Below the pieces are notes generated by a model. That model was given only the letters and a program-made list of their open reading frames with translations. It searched no databases and had not been told where the DNA came from. A stretch of DNA of 64,000 bases from Escallonia rubra (Eukaryota > Streptophyta > Magnoliopsida > Escalloniales > Escalloniaceae): positions 166,030 through 230,029 of the forward strand of contig JAVXUO010000847.1 of the NCBI GenBank assembly GCA_033065855.1. Reading direction: 5' to 3'. Every line of letters starts with the position of its first letter. Position 1 is the stretch's first letter. This document shows positions 10,400 through 22,798 of the stretch, piece after piece. The position numbers and the translations under genes were made by a program.

Positions 10400-12677
10400 T
10401 GTAACACCCCAGATTTTATTTATTATTATTATTATTATTTTAGGATACTTGTGTAAGTATGAATTAGAATGTATTGTGACTTTTAATTAAATAGTGGGCC
10501 TAAAAAGAAAATCAATTTAACTTTTTCTTCCAGAAAGTGGTTATACTTTTGGGATTAGATGACCCAATTTAAATTTGGGCTTTAGTTTGACCAATTTATA
10601 AAGTTAGAGAAATTTGGGACGTAATGGGTATTTTACAATTCTAATTATTTTAGGAATATAATTATATTCCTTTTAGGTTGATGACTTATGTAAAATATAA
10701 TCTCTAAGGGCACCGTAAGCTTCAGAAGAGCCTCCAAAGAATCTCTAGGAAGAACACCCTTGAGGTTTTGGTCATTACATTGAGGGTTTTTGATATAATT
10801 TGTTTGAGGAGCTCAAGACTTGGAGTTGATCGATTTGTGCAATTGAGGTAAGGGTTTTCTCACGCGTTTACCCCATCTAAATTCTGATTATCAATCCGTT
10901 CATCAATTGATTTGCTGTTTAAAGAGATCTATTGATTTCTTTAGAACCCTAATTACATTATTGATCGTTACACTAAATAGTTCTTTGTACTATCGATTAT
11001 TGACTTTGATTCGTGATCTTTTTGTTGTAAATCTTTGTAACAACTTTAAGAGTTCATAACTTTTTCATCCCTTGTCCAATTTCAGTGTTCTTTCACTTTT
11101 TGCAAACCTCAGATAGTGTGATACAACTTTGTAGTTTTGGGTTTTCTGAAATTCCAAGTGATAGATATTCGAAAATAGACCTAAACAATTTTATGCTTAT
11201 ATTTCTACCAATTCAAGTCAGCCAACTTCGATTAATTTTATCTTATTTTTTTATCATTGGTTTTTAATGATATTGGACATTCTGAAATCCTTAAAGAGTC
11301 GTATTCAACTTTTTGGTTTAAGATTTCATCATAATCCATTTGATTCTTGGTCAAAATTGAGTTTGAAAGTTATTTGTCAGTACAGACCTTTCTGTTTTTG
11401 ACACTGTAGATCAGCCCAGTTCGATTTGTTCTATCTCCTTTGTTTCTCGTTGGTTTTTCACGATTCTAGACAATATGGAGACCTTAAGGAGTCCTCTTAA
11501 ACTTATTAGTTTTATGTTTTATCAGAGTCTATCTATTTTCTTATCGAAATTCAGTTTGAAAGTTATTCATCGGTGCAAAAGTTGTTGTTTGACACTGCAA
11601 ATCAGCTTACTCTGACTTACTCCATCTTATTCGTTTCTTATCCAAATTTGATGATCTTAGACATTAACGAGTCCTCTTCCTTTGAGTTATCTTAGAATTT
11701 GTTGATTTCATTGTTGAAGTTAGCCTTTGAATAAAACTATTCTCCATAGAATCGTGTGAACGAGAATGACTTTGTCGGCTTCTAACTCTTGGTGTTTATT
11801 AAGTTGATTTGGTATATGTTTTTATATTTGGGGTGAGCCATGTCACAGTGTATGTGACTTATCTATTTTTGACTTACCCACGTGGATTGGAACGTGGGCT
11901 AGCTCAGCGGGATGAGCTAGAGATCGCGATCTTACTTTCTGAACCTTGTCTCACGTGTCAGTGATGGCACGCGTGACACATTTCTGAATGGCTCCCGTGG
12001 TCTTCGTCTTTGTTCTGATTAAACATTTAGATTTTGATATCTGATCTATTTGAAGATATTTTTGAACTTATCTTAAGTATTATTGAATTCACTAGAGTCT
12101 TTTTGAAACATAAGATATCATTATTAGAGCTTATGGACACGTTTCGAACTTAATATTGTATTGTCCGCTGGTACAAGCTATTTGACCTTGTTTCTAATCT
12201 GATTTCTGAATTGAAAATTAGTGCATTGGTTTTGGTACTCGCCATGCACCTTGGTATCGTACTTTATCAACTCCAAGTACTATTATTGATATAGCGTGCT
12301 TTTGTGCTCTGTGGGTGAGTGTGTGCGATTATCTTTACTGGGCTTTGTGCTCACCCTTTTTACTTTCAGGTTATCAGCCAGAGTTCGGAGCTGTGCAAAG
12401 GAATTATAAGGCATGGCTAAGTAAGAAAATTTTTAGGGAAGGATTTTCCTATTACATTTATTGTCGAATAGATTTTGCTTTAGATTTTATTTTGGAGCTC
12501 CTTGTAAGAGTAATTGAGGTCAATGTAGCTGTTTTAAGCCGATGTGAGAATTATTAATGTATCTTTGGGATAATTAGTAGATGCTCTGAATGACCAGTTG
12601 GGGAGATTTTTTGATATTTTAAGGTTTTCTGACTCTGATTATTCGATATTAATGTTCCAAAAATTCAGGGCGTTACA
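10400..12677 (+). mobile_element. Solo LTR (2278 bp) nested in the CACTA element
   Basis: It starts TGTAACACCCC and ends GCGTTACA, with a 5-bp target duplication GATAT at 10395-10399 and 12678-12682. TGTAACACCCC is the characteristic start of Tekay/Del-type chromovirus LTRs (family knowledge). There is no primer-binding site, no coding domain and no second copy inside, so this is a solo LTR left by recombination. Text near 12340-12370 (TTTGTGCTCACCCTTTTTAC) fits the LTR promoter-downstream segment. The short frame at 12315-12557 is not called. Confidence 0.85.
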
Positions 12678-12721
12678 GATATGGGACATATCCATGGCTA
12701 AAAGTCCTTTTTCTTGTAGTG
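12678..12721 (+). mobile_element. Right end of the CACTA element
   Basis: This is the 44-bp stub after the solo LTR. Its outer end in reverse complement is CACTACAAGAAAAAGGACTT, the canonical CACTA terminal repeat. Joining across the LTR makes GATGGATATGGGACATATCC, a short hairpin typical of subterminal DNA. The following CAC would be the 3-bp target duplication; its left partner is not in view. Confidence 0.8.
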
Positions 12722-15373
12722 CACATTGATATGTTAAACTTATTTGTTGCATGGTTTGTGTAACCAATGGAAATTTTCTTTTTTGCTCCAACAGCATGCT
12801 TCAATCTCATGTCCATTGCATTATATATCTTTTTCTAATAATTGCAATATTTATTACTATAATTTAAAGTCTATAGTACATTATCTATTCCGTTTCTTTT
12901 TCACTTTGCAATTCCATGTTGTTACTTTTGTTGTTTCCTTCATTTAGCAACTATATATGTATATGCATATGTGTGTGCGTGTGTGCGCGAGTGCGTGTGT
13001 AGATATTTATAGATGTCCGTAGATATCACTATTTCCTTCATTTCAAGGACATATTCATTTGTTGCACTATTCGTTTCGTTTGTAAGTTGGTCAATATTTA
13101 GGTCACGGGTCCTAATGAGATGTTTTTTTCGTTAAAAATTATACCTTGATAGTTTCCAATTAGACCCTTTTCACAAAAAGTATATCATTTGTTTCTCCTT
13201 CATCTTTTGTTAAACTTGTTACTTTGGCCAGAATATTATCCTTCATGCTAGATCTCTTTATTTCACTTATCAAAACTTTGGTTTCAAATATGTTTACGAG
13301 TTTTATCTACTGTGTATCCTTTTTGTTTTTTATTTGTTTTGTTTTTTTTGGCACTCTTTCTTTTCAAACTTACAATGTCATTTTCTTAAATTGTTCTTGT
13401 GTTGTGTAGCCTTTTGTTCATGTTTGATACTCAACTTACAACGATTTTGAAAGCTGTAATAATTCCCGATTACTTTATCAACAATAGTCCGCCGATAACA
13501 TTTTGTATCGTTTCCAAGGATAACACTATTGTCCAAACTTGCAAAAGTAAAAGTTTGTTTTGCTATTTCTACGTGTGTAGCTACAACTTCTTTCATTTCT
13601 TTGTCTTTGTAGGTCATGCTATTCAATTGTTCTCATTCATTCTTTGGGTTTGGGTGAGCTTTTATGGTGTTTGAGATTTCATTTGTCACTGAAAATTAAA
13701 AGTGGCAAAAAGATTTTGTTTAGTTCTTATCTTTCTAACCAATAGGCAAACAAGGACAAAAACAATGAGGGTACTTTTGTTTTATCATATGACTATTCTG
13801 AGCGGAGTATATAATATTTGCATTTTACCCATAGTGACATAAAATAATTAATTCTCACATGTTACTTCATTTTCATTCTTATCACAATTTGAATGTACTA
13901 GAGACTTAAAATGATTTTAGCCAATGACATGATCTTTTGAGTTGCTTTGGAGTTTTAATTCTAACTAATTTACATTTATTGGAACCTTGAACGACAATCA
14001 TAAATTGTTAATTAGTACCTTTAATTATTCATTGGTTCATCCTAAGTTGATTCAGGCACAACTTATAGCTATTACTTTGTGGTTTGGTGTCATTTACAAT
14101 GTTCGATTAGCGTAAAAAAGCTGCTATCATGATTTGATTATTAGTTTTTTCAACAAGTATTTTGAGAAAGGGCTAATTATACCAATGCACCTAAGGTTAG
14201 GGTAAAATTACACGTATGCCAATTAGTTTGGTCAAATAACACTGATGTCTGTTGACCAAACGGAATCATCAAATACTTAATGATTTGCATAAAGTGACTA
14301 TATTGCCCTATCTTCTCTTCTCTTCTGTTTTTTTCCTCCCTTTCTTTCCAAACCACAACCAGACTGCTTACCCCTACCATACCCACACACCATTGCCAAC
14401 CACCATGCACCACCTCCGTGACCCAACCACCTGCCACCACCACCACCACTAAGACTCCCCATCCATGTACCAGATCGTGACCTACGCCCCCCCCCCCCCC
14501 CTCGCACCACCACAGCTCAACTCTTCTTTCTCCTCTCTTTCTTCCCAAACTAAAATTCACCACCAACAACCCAAAATCCACCACCACTTCCATTAACAAC
14601 CAGAAATCCACCACAACCAGCACCATCGACCACCCTAACCTTAACACACAAATACTCAAAACCCCAGAAGCTGAAATCCACCACCAACAGCCCAAAATCC
14701 ACCACTGCCTCCACTAACCCCCTCAAATCCACCACAATCAGCACTATTGACCACTCGAACCTTAACAACACAACTACCCAAAAAAAAAGCCCTCCCATTA
14801 TGACCACCCTAGACCCAGCATTATTGTTGACTGCCATCAAACTCACCATGACCACCTCCATCGGCCACCCATCTCACCACCGTGATCCGGTCAACTTAGA
14901 TGTGGATTAATCTGAAGCAAGATTTGAGGTGATAAGAACAAAAGATATATCTGAAAGCTATGATGGTGATGGAAGGTTGTGGGTACGGCAGTGGTTGGTT
15001 GTGGGGATGATGTTAGGCTGTAGATATGGTTGTGGCGGTTGGTCGACTGTGCTGGTGGTTAGTTGGTCATCGGTGGTGTACGAGGGTGAGAGGTTGGTTG
15101 GTGATCTGTTAAAGGTGGTGGCATCATCGACTACATCACGGTTAGGTGGTTGTGTCGGGGTTGGTGATGACTGCTGTGAAGACGAGAGAGTTGGAAATAT
15201 GGAAAGTGAAAAGAAAACAAGGATTAAAAATTAGGAAAGTAAAAAAATAAGGGTTTGAAAATAGGGAAAGTGAAAAAAATATAGTTTGAGAATTATATAA
15301 GAATATTTAAATAGGATTTTAGATTTGTATTTAGTATATACCATGTAAATATAATGCAAAGGTAGTATTGACA
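12722..15373. other. Intergenic DNA; CCA/GGT-rich tract at 14390-15130
   Basis: No gene is recognisable. A short GT-rich tract lies at 12971-13000. About 14390-14900 is CCA-rich (ACCACCA, with a C-tract at about 14484-14501), and about 14960-15130 is GTGG-rich, giving low-complexity frames on both strands. The AT-rich flank 12750-14160 shows only short frames rich in Phe, which look like chance. Confidence 0.5.
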
Positions 15374-15383
15374 TTTTAAAAAA

Positions 15384-16373
15384 GGCTTAATTGCACTATA
15401 AACCCTGTGTTTTTCAAAGAATTGAAATAAAAAACCCCAAAGTTTAAAACTCGACATCTAAGACCCCAACGTTTGCCATTTGTTGCAATTTCTAGAATTT
15501 ACTAACGGGGATTAACGCTTTCGTTCTTTTTAAGGGCATTTCTGTCATTTAGATTATTTTTTAAAAACAATTCAGCAATAAACTTGTTAAACCAATTTTG
15601 ACGGATGAGATCAAAGTAAAGGAAGGGTTGGATGGTAATTTTCCCTTCTTTTCTTCATTTTCCTTTCTCCCTCTCCTTCACCTGCCCTAATCATCGCCGC
15701 CTCCACCTCGACTCAACACAGATGTGTCCCCTGCCGCCGGCGATTCTGACTGCTACCCTTCTCTTCAGTTCTTGCGATGAGGTTGGGAAGGCCATTTGGT
15801 ACTATCTGATCCTTCACCACAATACGTCGCAACAATCTCCACTGTCCTCGCCTCTCTAAATCCAGAAATGATTCATCCCTACCAAAGCTACCTTGAATTA
15901 ATTGATGTCTGGCTATGCTCTACTCGTCAGGTGTATGTGAATACCCTCTAATAATAATATATTTGTTAGAAAAAGAGGAGATTAGTTTGGACATCATGCT
16001 CAGAGTTTTGTTTTGAGATTGCTTCAAAAGTGCATCGCAAGCACCTCGAGTGCTACAGTTTAACTAGTTTGGTTATTTTGGAAACATGATTGTGCTTATG
16101 GCTAGTGGCTGGGGTGGGCAGCTATGGAAGAAGCAGGTTGGGCAGGTGGAAGTGGGAAAGTAAGTGGTGGTGGTGGTGGAAGAAGAAGGTACGGCCAAAA
16201 GAAAATGAAAAGACAAAACTACCCTTAAAAAGTAACAAAATCGTTAATCTCGTTAGTAAATTCCAGAGATTGCAACAGATGGCAAACGTTGGGGTCTTAG
16301 ATGTCGAGTTCTAAACTTTAGGGTTTTGATTGCAATTCTTTGAAAAACACAGGGTTTACAGTGCAATTAAGCC
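15384..16373. mobile_element. Long-TIR MULE-type MITE (990 bp)
   Basis: Inverted repeats of roughly 170 bp: GGCTTAATTGCACTATAAAC on the left matches the reverse complement of the right end (GGCTTAATTGCACTGTAAAC). The arms agree through CATCTAAGACCCCAACGTTT. The flanks TTTTAAAAAA (15374-15383) and TTTTAAAATA (16374-16383) match in 9 of 10 positions, the duplication length expected of Mutator-like elements. The interior is unremarkable, with a GGT-rich stretch at 16130-16185 and no transposase. Confidence 0.8.
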
Positions 16374-16612
16374 TTTTAAAATACGTATTGATGACAATAG
16401 TAGAATAGTATAATTTTGTAACTATTCAATGACGGATGGCACGACTGATATCTTTTCAAATTTGTCGCTCGCGGTCAGTTACATTTTTGAAACTTAATAT
16501 CTCTTGACTGTAATTTTTTGCTAACCTCACAGATCATGTTGTAGTTATCCTTTTAAAAAAAATTATTTAGTGCTCCGTCTGATCAAAATTGTATATTAGG
16601 TAGAACTTAATT
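16374..16612. promoter_or_regulatory. Displaced upstream region of RPA43
   Basis: If the LINE to the right is removed, this segment joins the DNA just upstream of the RPA43 start codon. It holds one copy of the LINE target duplication (GTAGAACTTAATT, 16600-16612). It probably once formed part of that gene's distal promoter. No confident promoter motif was seen. Confidence 0.45.
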
Positions 16613-16728
16613 GAGAGTCGTTATCATTCTCTATTATCCTGCTTGTGGTGTGACTTTGGGTGCGATCAACTTCTCTTTTCTTTTCGTTGGTTTGGCTCTT
16701 CCTTCTTTGGTTTGGGTTCTCGTGTTTG

Positions 16729-18499
16729 ATGGCCAATTCCAGTATAAACTCTTCAAACGTGGATAAATACCCTGTTTTAGCGAGATGTGGGCATGCTGTG
16801 GAAATGGATCCTGATCTTCTCAGGTTACGCCACGTGTGATGGGCCAACACTTTGATAGGAAGATTTGCAGATCTTCGAGTTTTTTTCTTGTGAGTTTGTT
16901 CAACGTATCGTTAATTTGTACTGGCATCTCATCGGAACTGCGGTTGTTGAAGCTATTGGTAGATGCTTTGCATTTCATTTCTTAGAAGCTCACGACTGGA
17001 ATGCCTTTTTGCGGCTAGTCCATGGAATATGCATGGCACCCTACTGCTTCTAATTTGTTGGAATTCATTTGAGTGTGTTCTGAGGTTAGAATATTTTACT
17101 GTGGACATTTGGATGAGTATCCATGATATTCCGGCCGAGGTTTTTTCCTATGAAGCAGCAATTCAAATTGGTGGCTATTTTGGTGAAATAAAGGCAATCG
17201 ACTAGTCTAAACTTAGGCAACAAAACACGGATTACTTCTAGATTTTAGTCCGTGCGTTCGTTGATGATCCTTTGATTGTTGGCATATATTTACCGACTTT
17301 GGATAATCAGAGCAATTGGATGTGGGCTTCATATGAAAAAGTGTTTAGAGTTTGTTACAATTATGTTGTAATTGGTCATGTTAACAGGGAGTGTATGTTA
17401 TCCTTACGCCAAGCACGATATGGTTCAAGTTCTTGATTGTTACACCGAACCTGGGAACACTAGACTGTACTATCAAAATCATCGCGCGCTCTTTACGCGG
17501 CGACTTCAAGCTTTTGCCAATTTGCATTGGAACAAAACTAGCAGAATTTCACTAGCTAATGGTTTTAGATCATGTCTCCAAGGATGGAGTTAGCTTGGAA
17601 TCTGCTGTTCCTAGTCCGTCCTTAGCTTCCTCGCATGTGGTTCCTTCAGAGTTTGTTCACTTGCCGGACAAACATCTATCTTCCAGTTCAACTTCCTTTT
17701 ACTCTATTGGGAATGATTCGAGTTCTCCGAATATGTTGATGCCAGCGCCGAAATCTTCTCCGACGGCTTCTGTCATGCTTTCAAAGTCGGTTGGTGTCCT
17801 AATTTTCGAAGGAGCCTTGGAAGCTGAATCATATGACAGTTGGTTGCATGCATTTGAGTCAGTTGTTCGGTTATATGACACATGTTCTACCTATAATCAT
17901 TGGGCTTGTCACGTTGGGCTGAGTTCATATTCGGGTCGGTTGCCCATCAATAAGGTATTGTCTTGGATGGGCCGTTTCTTGTGGAAAATTGTGATTCTGT
18001 GAAGGGTAATGGTATTGTTTCTGAGACTACCCCATCTCCTTATGTCTCCCCTCTTTTGCATTGGTTGCTTCAAACTACTTCCACTATGGAACCAACTCTC
18101 TTTTTAAGGCCTCTGTTAAACGGATATGGATCAAATTTCTCCATTGGGCCTTCTACTATAATTGTTACGCCTCATGATCATGAGGTTGGGCCTTTGGGGC
18201 TGGCTTCGGTAGAGGTTTCTGAGCAATTCGAATTGATTCCAACTCTCTCCCTGATCTTGCATACTTGTGCAGATTCTGGCTCGGATCTTTCACAGTTTGG
18301 TGACAATCCTGATGCAACTGATCTTATGAATGTGGATATAGTGTATTTGGGTTTGACTTTGGAGTCTGATGCTCCTTTAGCTGTGACCGACTCTTTTGCT
18401 ATTGATCAGTCCGCGATGGTGCAAAATGATGTTGTGGTTATCGTTGTTGCCCATTTAGTAGAGTTTTCTTCCACTACCTGTGCTCAGCTTAGGATCTAG
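16729..18499 (+). pseudogene. LINE ORF1 remnant (DUF4283 gag-like RNA-binding protein)
   Basis: A start-like ATG at 16729 opens MANSSINSSNVDKYPVLARC. Further on, RCFAFHFLEAHDWNAFLR and the block YFTVDIWMSIHDIPAEVFSY...IGGYFGEIKAID correspond to the DUF4283 domain of plant LINE ORF1, which binds the element RNA. The remaining downstream part (about 17560-18499) is Ser/Pro-rich and ends CAQLRI-stop. Frames change several times and stops interrupt it, so it no longer makes protein. Confidence 0.75.
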
Positions 18500-18934
18500 C
18501 AAGGTAAGGTTGAGGATAATTTTGGCGAGTTACCGTCGTCTTCGACGTCCAGTTCGTGGAAAAGAGATTGAGATTATGACCTTTTTTAGTGGGGTTCTGA
18601 CCTTGAGGTGAAAATTTTTTACACTATGGAGGTTTCCCCTACAGTTTAACCTCTAGTTACGCAGGTTTATGGATGTCTTTCATTATGTATTTTTCTTGTT
18701 CAGTTACATGTGATTTTATCTACTCTTAGGTTGTGTGACTTGAGGGCTTGTCCTTCTGGATTTTCAAGGGTTGGCGTTAAGCAGGGGGTTTGGGGGTGTT
18801 TACAAAATGAACTGCTTGTGCAACCTAGTTTAGCGACATTATTTTAGAATAATTGGTTGAATGGATCTTTGTTGGTGTTGGTGGTTGGGCCTTATCAACC
18901 ACGGGTTCTTAAATGATTTTTTTCTACTGGAATT

Positions 18935-19471
18935 ATGGCAATATTGGTTAAATCATCACAGACAGCCATTGGTTTGATCAATGAACATAATCCCGATGTT
19001 GTTTTTCTAAAGGACTCTAAGTCTTTGTTTGCTAAGGTTGGTTCTTTATTCTGTAAGTTTGGATTTTCTTCTTTTCTTGGAGTTGATTCTGAGGGTCTTA
19101 GTGGAGGCATATGGTTAGGTTGGCGCTCGCATGTTGATTTTTCTGTTTGTTGTGTTCTAAAAAATTGTATTCTCATTTCAATGCTAGGGTTGCCTGGGGG
19201 TATTGTATTATATGGTTTCGTTTATGGGCATCCTCGGGTTTCGGCTCATGCTAGTACTTGGAGTTTTACAGCTTACCTTTTTAGGGCTTCTTTTGGCCCA
19301 TTTGTTTACTTGGGGATTTTAATCAGGTTTTCAAGTCCTCGGGAAAATCGGGTAGTCTCGCGGACTCTCTTCGGGGTGTTTCTGCCTTTTGGGATTTCCT
19401 TGAGCATATTAGTTGGGCTGGGCCATTATTTACTTGGGTTCGGAGGTCCCAGCAAATGGTTTTGCCTATGA
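18935..19471 (+). pseudogene. LINE ORF2, AP-endonuclease domain remnant
   Basis: The translation from 18935 reads AILVKSSQTAIGLINEHNPDVVFLKDSK, then SGGIWLGWRS and VLYGFVYGHPRVS. These are the LVK...PDVVFLQETK, GGIWLLW and YGHP motifs of the exonuclease-endonuclease-phosphatase fold that nicks the target in plant L1 elements. The catalytic Glu of the QETK motif reads Asp here (KDSK). Frames break after about 19470, before the usual catalytic C-terminal part. Confidence 0.75.
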
Positions 19472-20243
19472 GAAATTAGATAGGGTCATGGACTCAGTCT
19501 CTTGGTTTTTGCTTTATGCTCATGCGATAGCCTGGAACTTGGTTATTCAGCACTCTAACTAGGGCCTATTTTGTGTGAGACCAACCCTTCTATTCAATCC
19601 TACCCTTTCCCACTATGTTTAGGGTGAGGCCATGTGGCGCTTGTCTCCTCAGTGCTTGCTTTTGATTAGGGTTGTTTGATCTTGTCCAGTGTTTGGTTCG
19701 CCTCTATTTCAATTATTAAGAAATTACATTCGATTTTGTGGACTTTGTTTGTTTGGCATAAATATAGCTTTGGGAATCTTGAGGAACAAATTAAGTTGGT
19801 TCGTTGCAACTTATTTGATTCTCAGCAGCAGATTGCTTCCTCTTTGGAATCCAGTCTTGTCGATTTTCATCTTCTCTATATAGTGGACTTCCTTTTAACT
19901 TACGAATAAGTGTTTTGGGCTCAGCGGTCAAAAATTAATTGGTTAGATGGGGTGGACCGGAATAAAAAAAATTTCCATGCTTCTACTATTATTTGTTGTG
20001 GGAAAACCACAAAAAATTTATGAGGGTGTTCTTATTACTGATGTGGATTTTCTTCGCTCGTCCTTTGTATCATACTTTTCGAATTTGTTTTCTCCCCTTG
20101 CTTTGCCTCCGACTCATAATTCTCGGATTTCCTTCTACTTGGATTGGATTCCTCTTAAAACCCTTTCTTTGGTTAATGTTTCTCACATTCAGCATGCTTT
20201 CACGCCTTTCGAAATTTAAAGAGTAGTATTTCAGCTAGGGAAT

Positions 20244-21480
20244 TTGAAATCTCCTGGACCTGATGGATTTCCAGCTGTTGTTTTTAAGCACGGTTGGGGA
20301 ATTATGGGGCATGTAGTCACTGCAGTTGTTATTTCCCTTTTGAGTTCGGGTCGGATGCTTAGAGAAGTGAATCATTCTTTCATTTCCCTGATATCGAAAT
20401 GCTCTTTTCCAGAATCAGCCTCGGATTTCCAGTCTATTAGTCTTTGCAATGTCGTTTACAAAATCATCTCCAAGGTCCTTGTGAATAGATTGAAGCCGAT
20501 TCTGTGTGATTCTATTTCTCCTTATCAAAATGCTTTTGTTTCAGGTTGTTGCCTCTCTGACAATGTATTGCTTGCTCAAGAACTTACTGAATGTGTTTGT
20601 AAACAATCTAAAGGTGGCATTGTTTTGGCAGCCTTGAAATTGGATATCAATAAAGCTTTTGATCGTTTACGGTGGGATTTTATTCAGGAGTTGTTGATTG
20701 GTTTAGGGTTTCCTTTATTGTGGATGACTATGGTGAATCAGTGTGTTTCCAATGTATCATATTCCCTCCTTATTAGTGGTTCTCCTTCTCCTTCATGTGA
20801 ACCCAGTTGTGGTATTAGGCAAGGTGATCCCCTATCACCTTTTCTATTTATTTTGTATGCGAAAATCCTTTTGGCAAGTTTTTCTTTGGCTGAGAGTCTA
20901 GGCAAATTTCATGGTGTTAAAGCGAGAAGACTTTCCCCTCCTGTTTTTCATCATATGTATGCCGATGACATCTACTTATTTCTCTGATTTGGGAAATCTA
21001 TTCAGACAAAAATTGAGGCGGTCAAGCAAGTTCTTGGGGAATATTGTTTGGTGTCTGGTCAATGTATCAACTGGTCATAGTCAAGTTTTGTCATTAGTCC
21101 AAATGCGAATTCTGTGAGTCTGTAGATCATTGAAAATGATTTTGAATTTTGGGCCAAGCGAGAGTTGGGAAATATTTGGGTATTCAATTGGATGTGGTCT
21201 CGCTTAAAAAAAAGAAATCTTCAGGATTTGGTTCAACGAGTTCAAGATCGATGTACGCATTGGTTGGGACTTCTATTAAATAAAGCTGGTCGGGCTACTC
21301 TTATTAAGTCAGTTCTTTCATCTCTTCTAGTGAACTACATTTCCGTTTTGCAATTTTTGGTTTTGTTTGTAATCAACTTGATCAAATCTTAGCTCGCTTA
21401 TGGTGGTCTGGAGAAGCTTCATGCAAATCTATCCATTGGATGGCTTGGCCTACCCTGTGCCTTCCTAAGTAGTTGGGAGG
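20244..21480 (+). pseudogene. LINE ORF2, reverse transcriptase domain remnant
   Basis: From 20244: KSPGPDGFPAVVFKHGW (fingers), ISLISKCSFPESASDFQSIS, then KLDINKAFDRLRWDF (first catalytic Asp), GIRQGDPLSPFLFILYAKIL and, at about 20955, the active-site box YADD. After a frameshift, the thumb region gives WLGLLLNKAGRATLIKSVLS. It is interrupted at 21482 by an LTR element inside the CLPK...LGGLGF motif and continues at 24028. Confidence 0.9.
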
Positions 21481-22524
21481 CTTGTAACACCCCGAACCCT
21501 ACTTCATTGCTCTGATTTCAAATGTTTTATTATAATCACCTAACGAATTCCATTGAACTCTGATGTTATAAGTTTCATTAAAGTGTAAGGATTTTCTCTC
21601 TGAACCCTACTTCATCGCTCTGATTTCAAATATTTTATTATAACCGCCTAACGAATTCCAATGAACTTTGATGTTATAATTTTCATTAAAGTGTAAGGAA
21701 TTCTATCCGAACCCTATTTCATTGCTCTGATTTCAAATGCTTATAATAACAGTTTTACAAACTACATTGAAATTTTCATTTTTATGATTGATATAAAAAT
21801 ATTTTCAAATTGCCCATGAAACCCTAATTTGAGCCTTAAAGCGTTTGTTTGGAATTCCTGTTTCATTCTCATATGTTTATTGATTCGATTATGGTAAATG
21901 GTTTTCAATTGTATTTATTTCTTCTAAATGTTGACATGACTTAGTAATCCTGGGAGTTATAAGGATGGTGTGTATTGTTGGTGTTATAAGGATGGTCTGT
22001 TGGTTGGGTTAAACTAGTAACTAAATAGACTAGTCAGTGTACATATGCATATGTAAAGTGTATCGAGCACTGCCATGGCTTTGCTATAGTGTACTGCTCA
22101 TGTTCAATGTTATCTATTTTTGTTTTATTCTATCTGAAGTGTTTTGAATGACTATAAATTGAGGGATTGAGTTGATACTCATCCCTATGTTTATATCAAA
22201 ATAACTGTGGTTTCATTTAAATTTGACTTCCTTTTTGCAGGTAGTAACCAGCGTTAGATTACTTAAAACTGGACTAGAGCAAGCGAGCTAATGACTTTAA
22301 GTTACTGTATTGTCCATTAGAACCCCTGCTTGGGTGAATATTATTATTTATATTTTTTAGACATAGATTTGGTATTTTATTTATAACAGTCAGTTGAGAA
22401 TATGATTTGATTAACGGTTTAGTTGCTCTGACGATGACTGCCCACTTGGTTGTGAGGTTAATATTGTCTTAGAGTGAATGATCGAGCGAGTGTCTAGCGT
22501 TCCAAATTTCTGAGATGTTACAGT

Positions 22525-22536
22525 TGGTATCAGAGC
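22525..22536 (+). other. Primer-binding site (initiator tRNA-Met)
   Basis: TGGTATCAGAGC begins two bases after the 5' LTR. It is complementary to the 3' end of plant initiator methionine tRNA, the primer used by most plant LTR retrotransposons. Confidence 0.9.
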
Positions 22537-22764
22537 TTAGGTATATGATTCTGTAGACTTTAGAAGCCTGTGAGGGAAGGCATAAGTTTTGACAAGAGGG
22601 TTAGAGAAAAATTTAATACCTTAGTTGAACCGTAGTAGTGGCTAGATATCAGAGTGCACATCGAAAGCATAGTGGGTACATCATTTGGTTTGAGGCGTTG
22701 ATTTATTATTACTTATAGGGATTGGTTAAATATTTTGAGGACCACAATATCATAAGTAAGTGAA

Positions 22765-22798
22765 ATTTCGAAGACGAAATTCTATGAGTGAGGGATAA
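22765..22798 (+). other. Relic of gag-pol end and polypurine tract
   Basis: TTTCGAAGACGAAATTCTAT followed by GAGTGAGGGATAA just before the 3' LTR is the usual C-terminal coding end plus polypurine tract of Tekay/Del chromoviruses (family knowledge). It shows the element was derived by deletion of a coding retrotransposon. Confidence 0.65.

Noticed and set aside
14177-14861. Long Val/Gly/Trp-rich frames on the - strand (172 and 103 aa)
   Set aside because: Composition artefact of a CCA-rich tract; no domain and no start or splice context.
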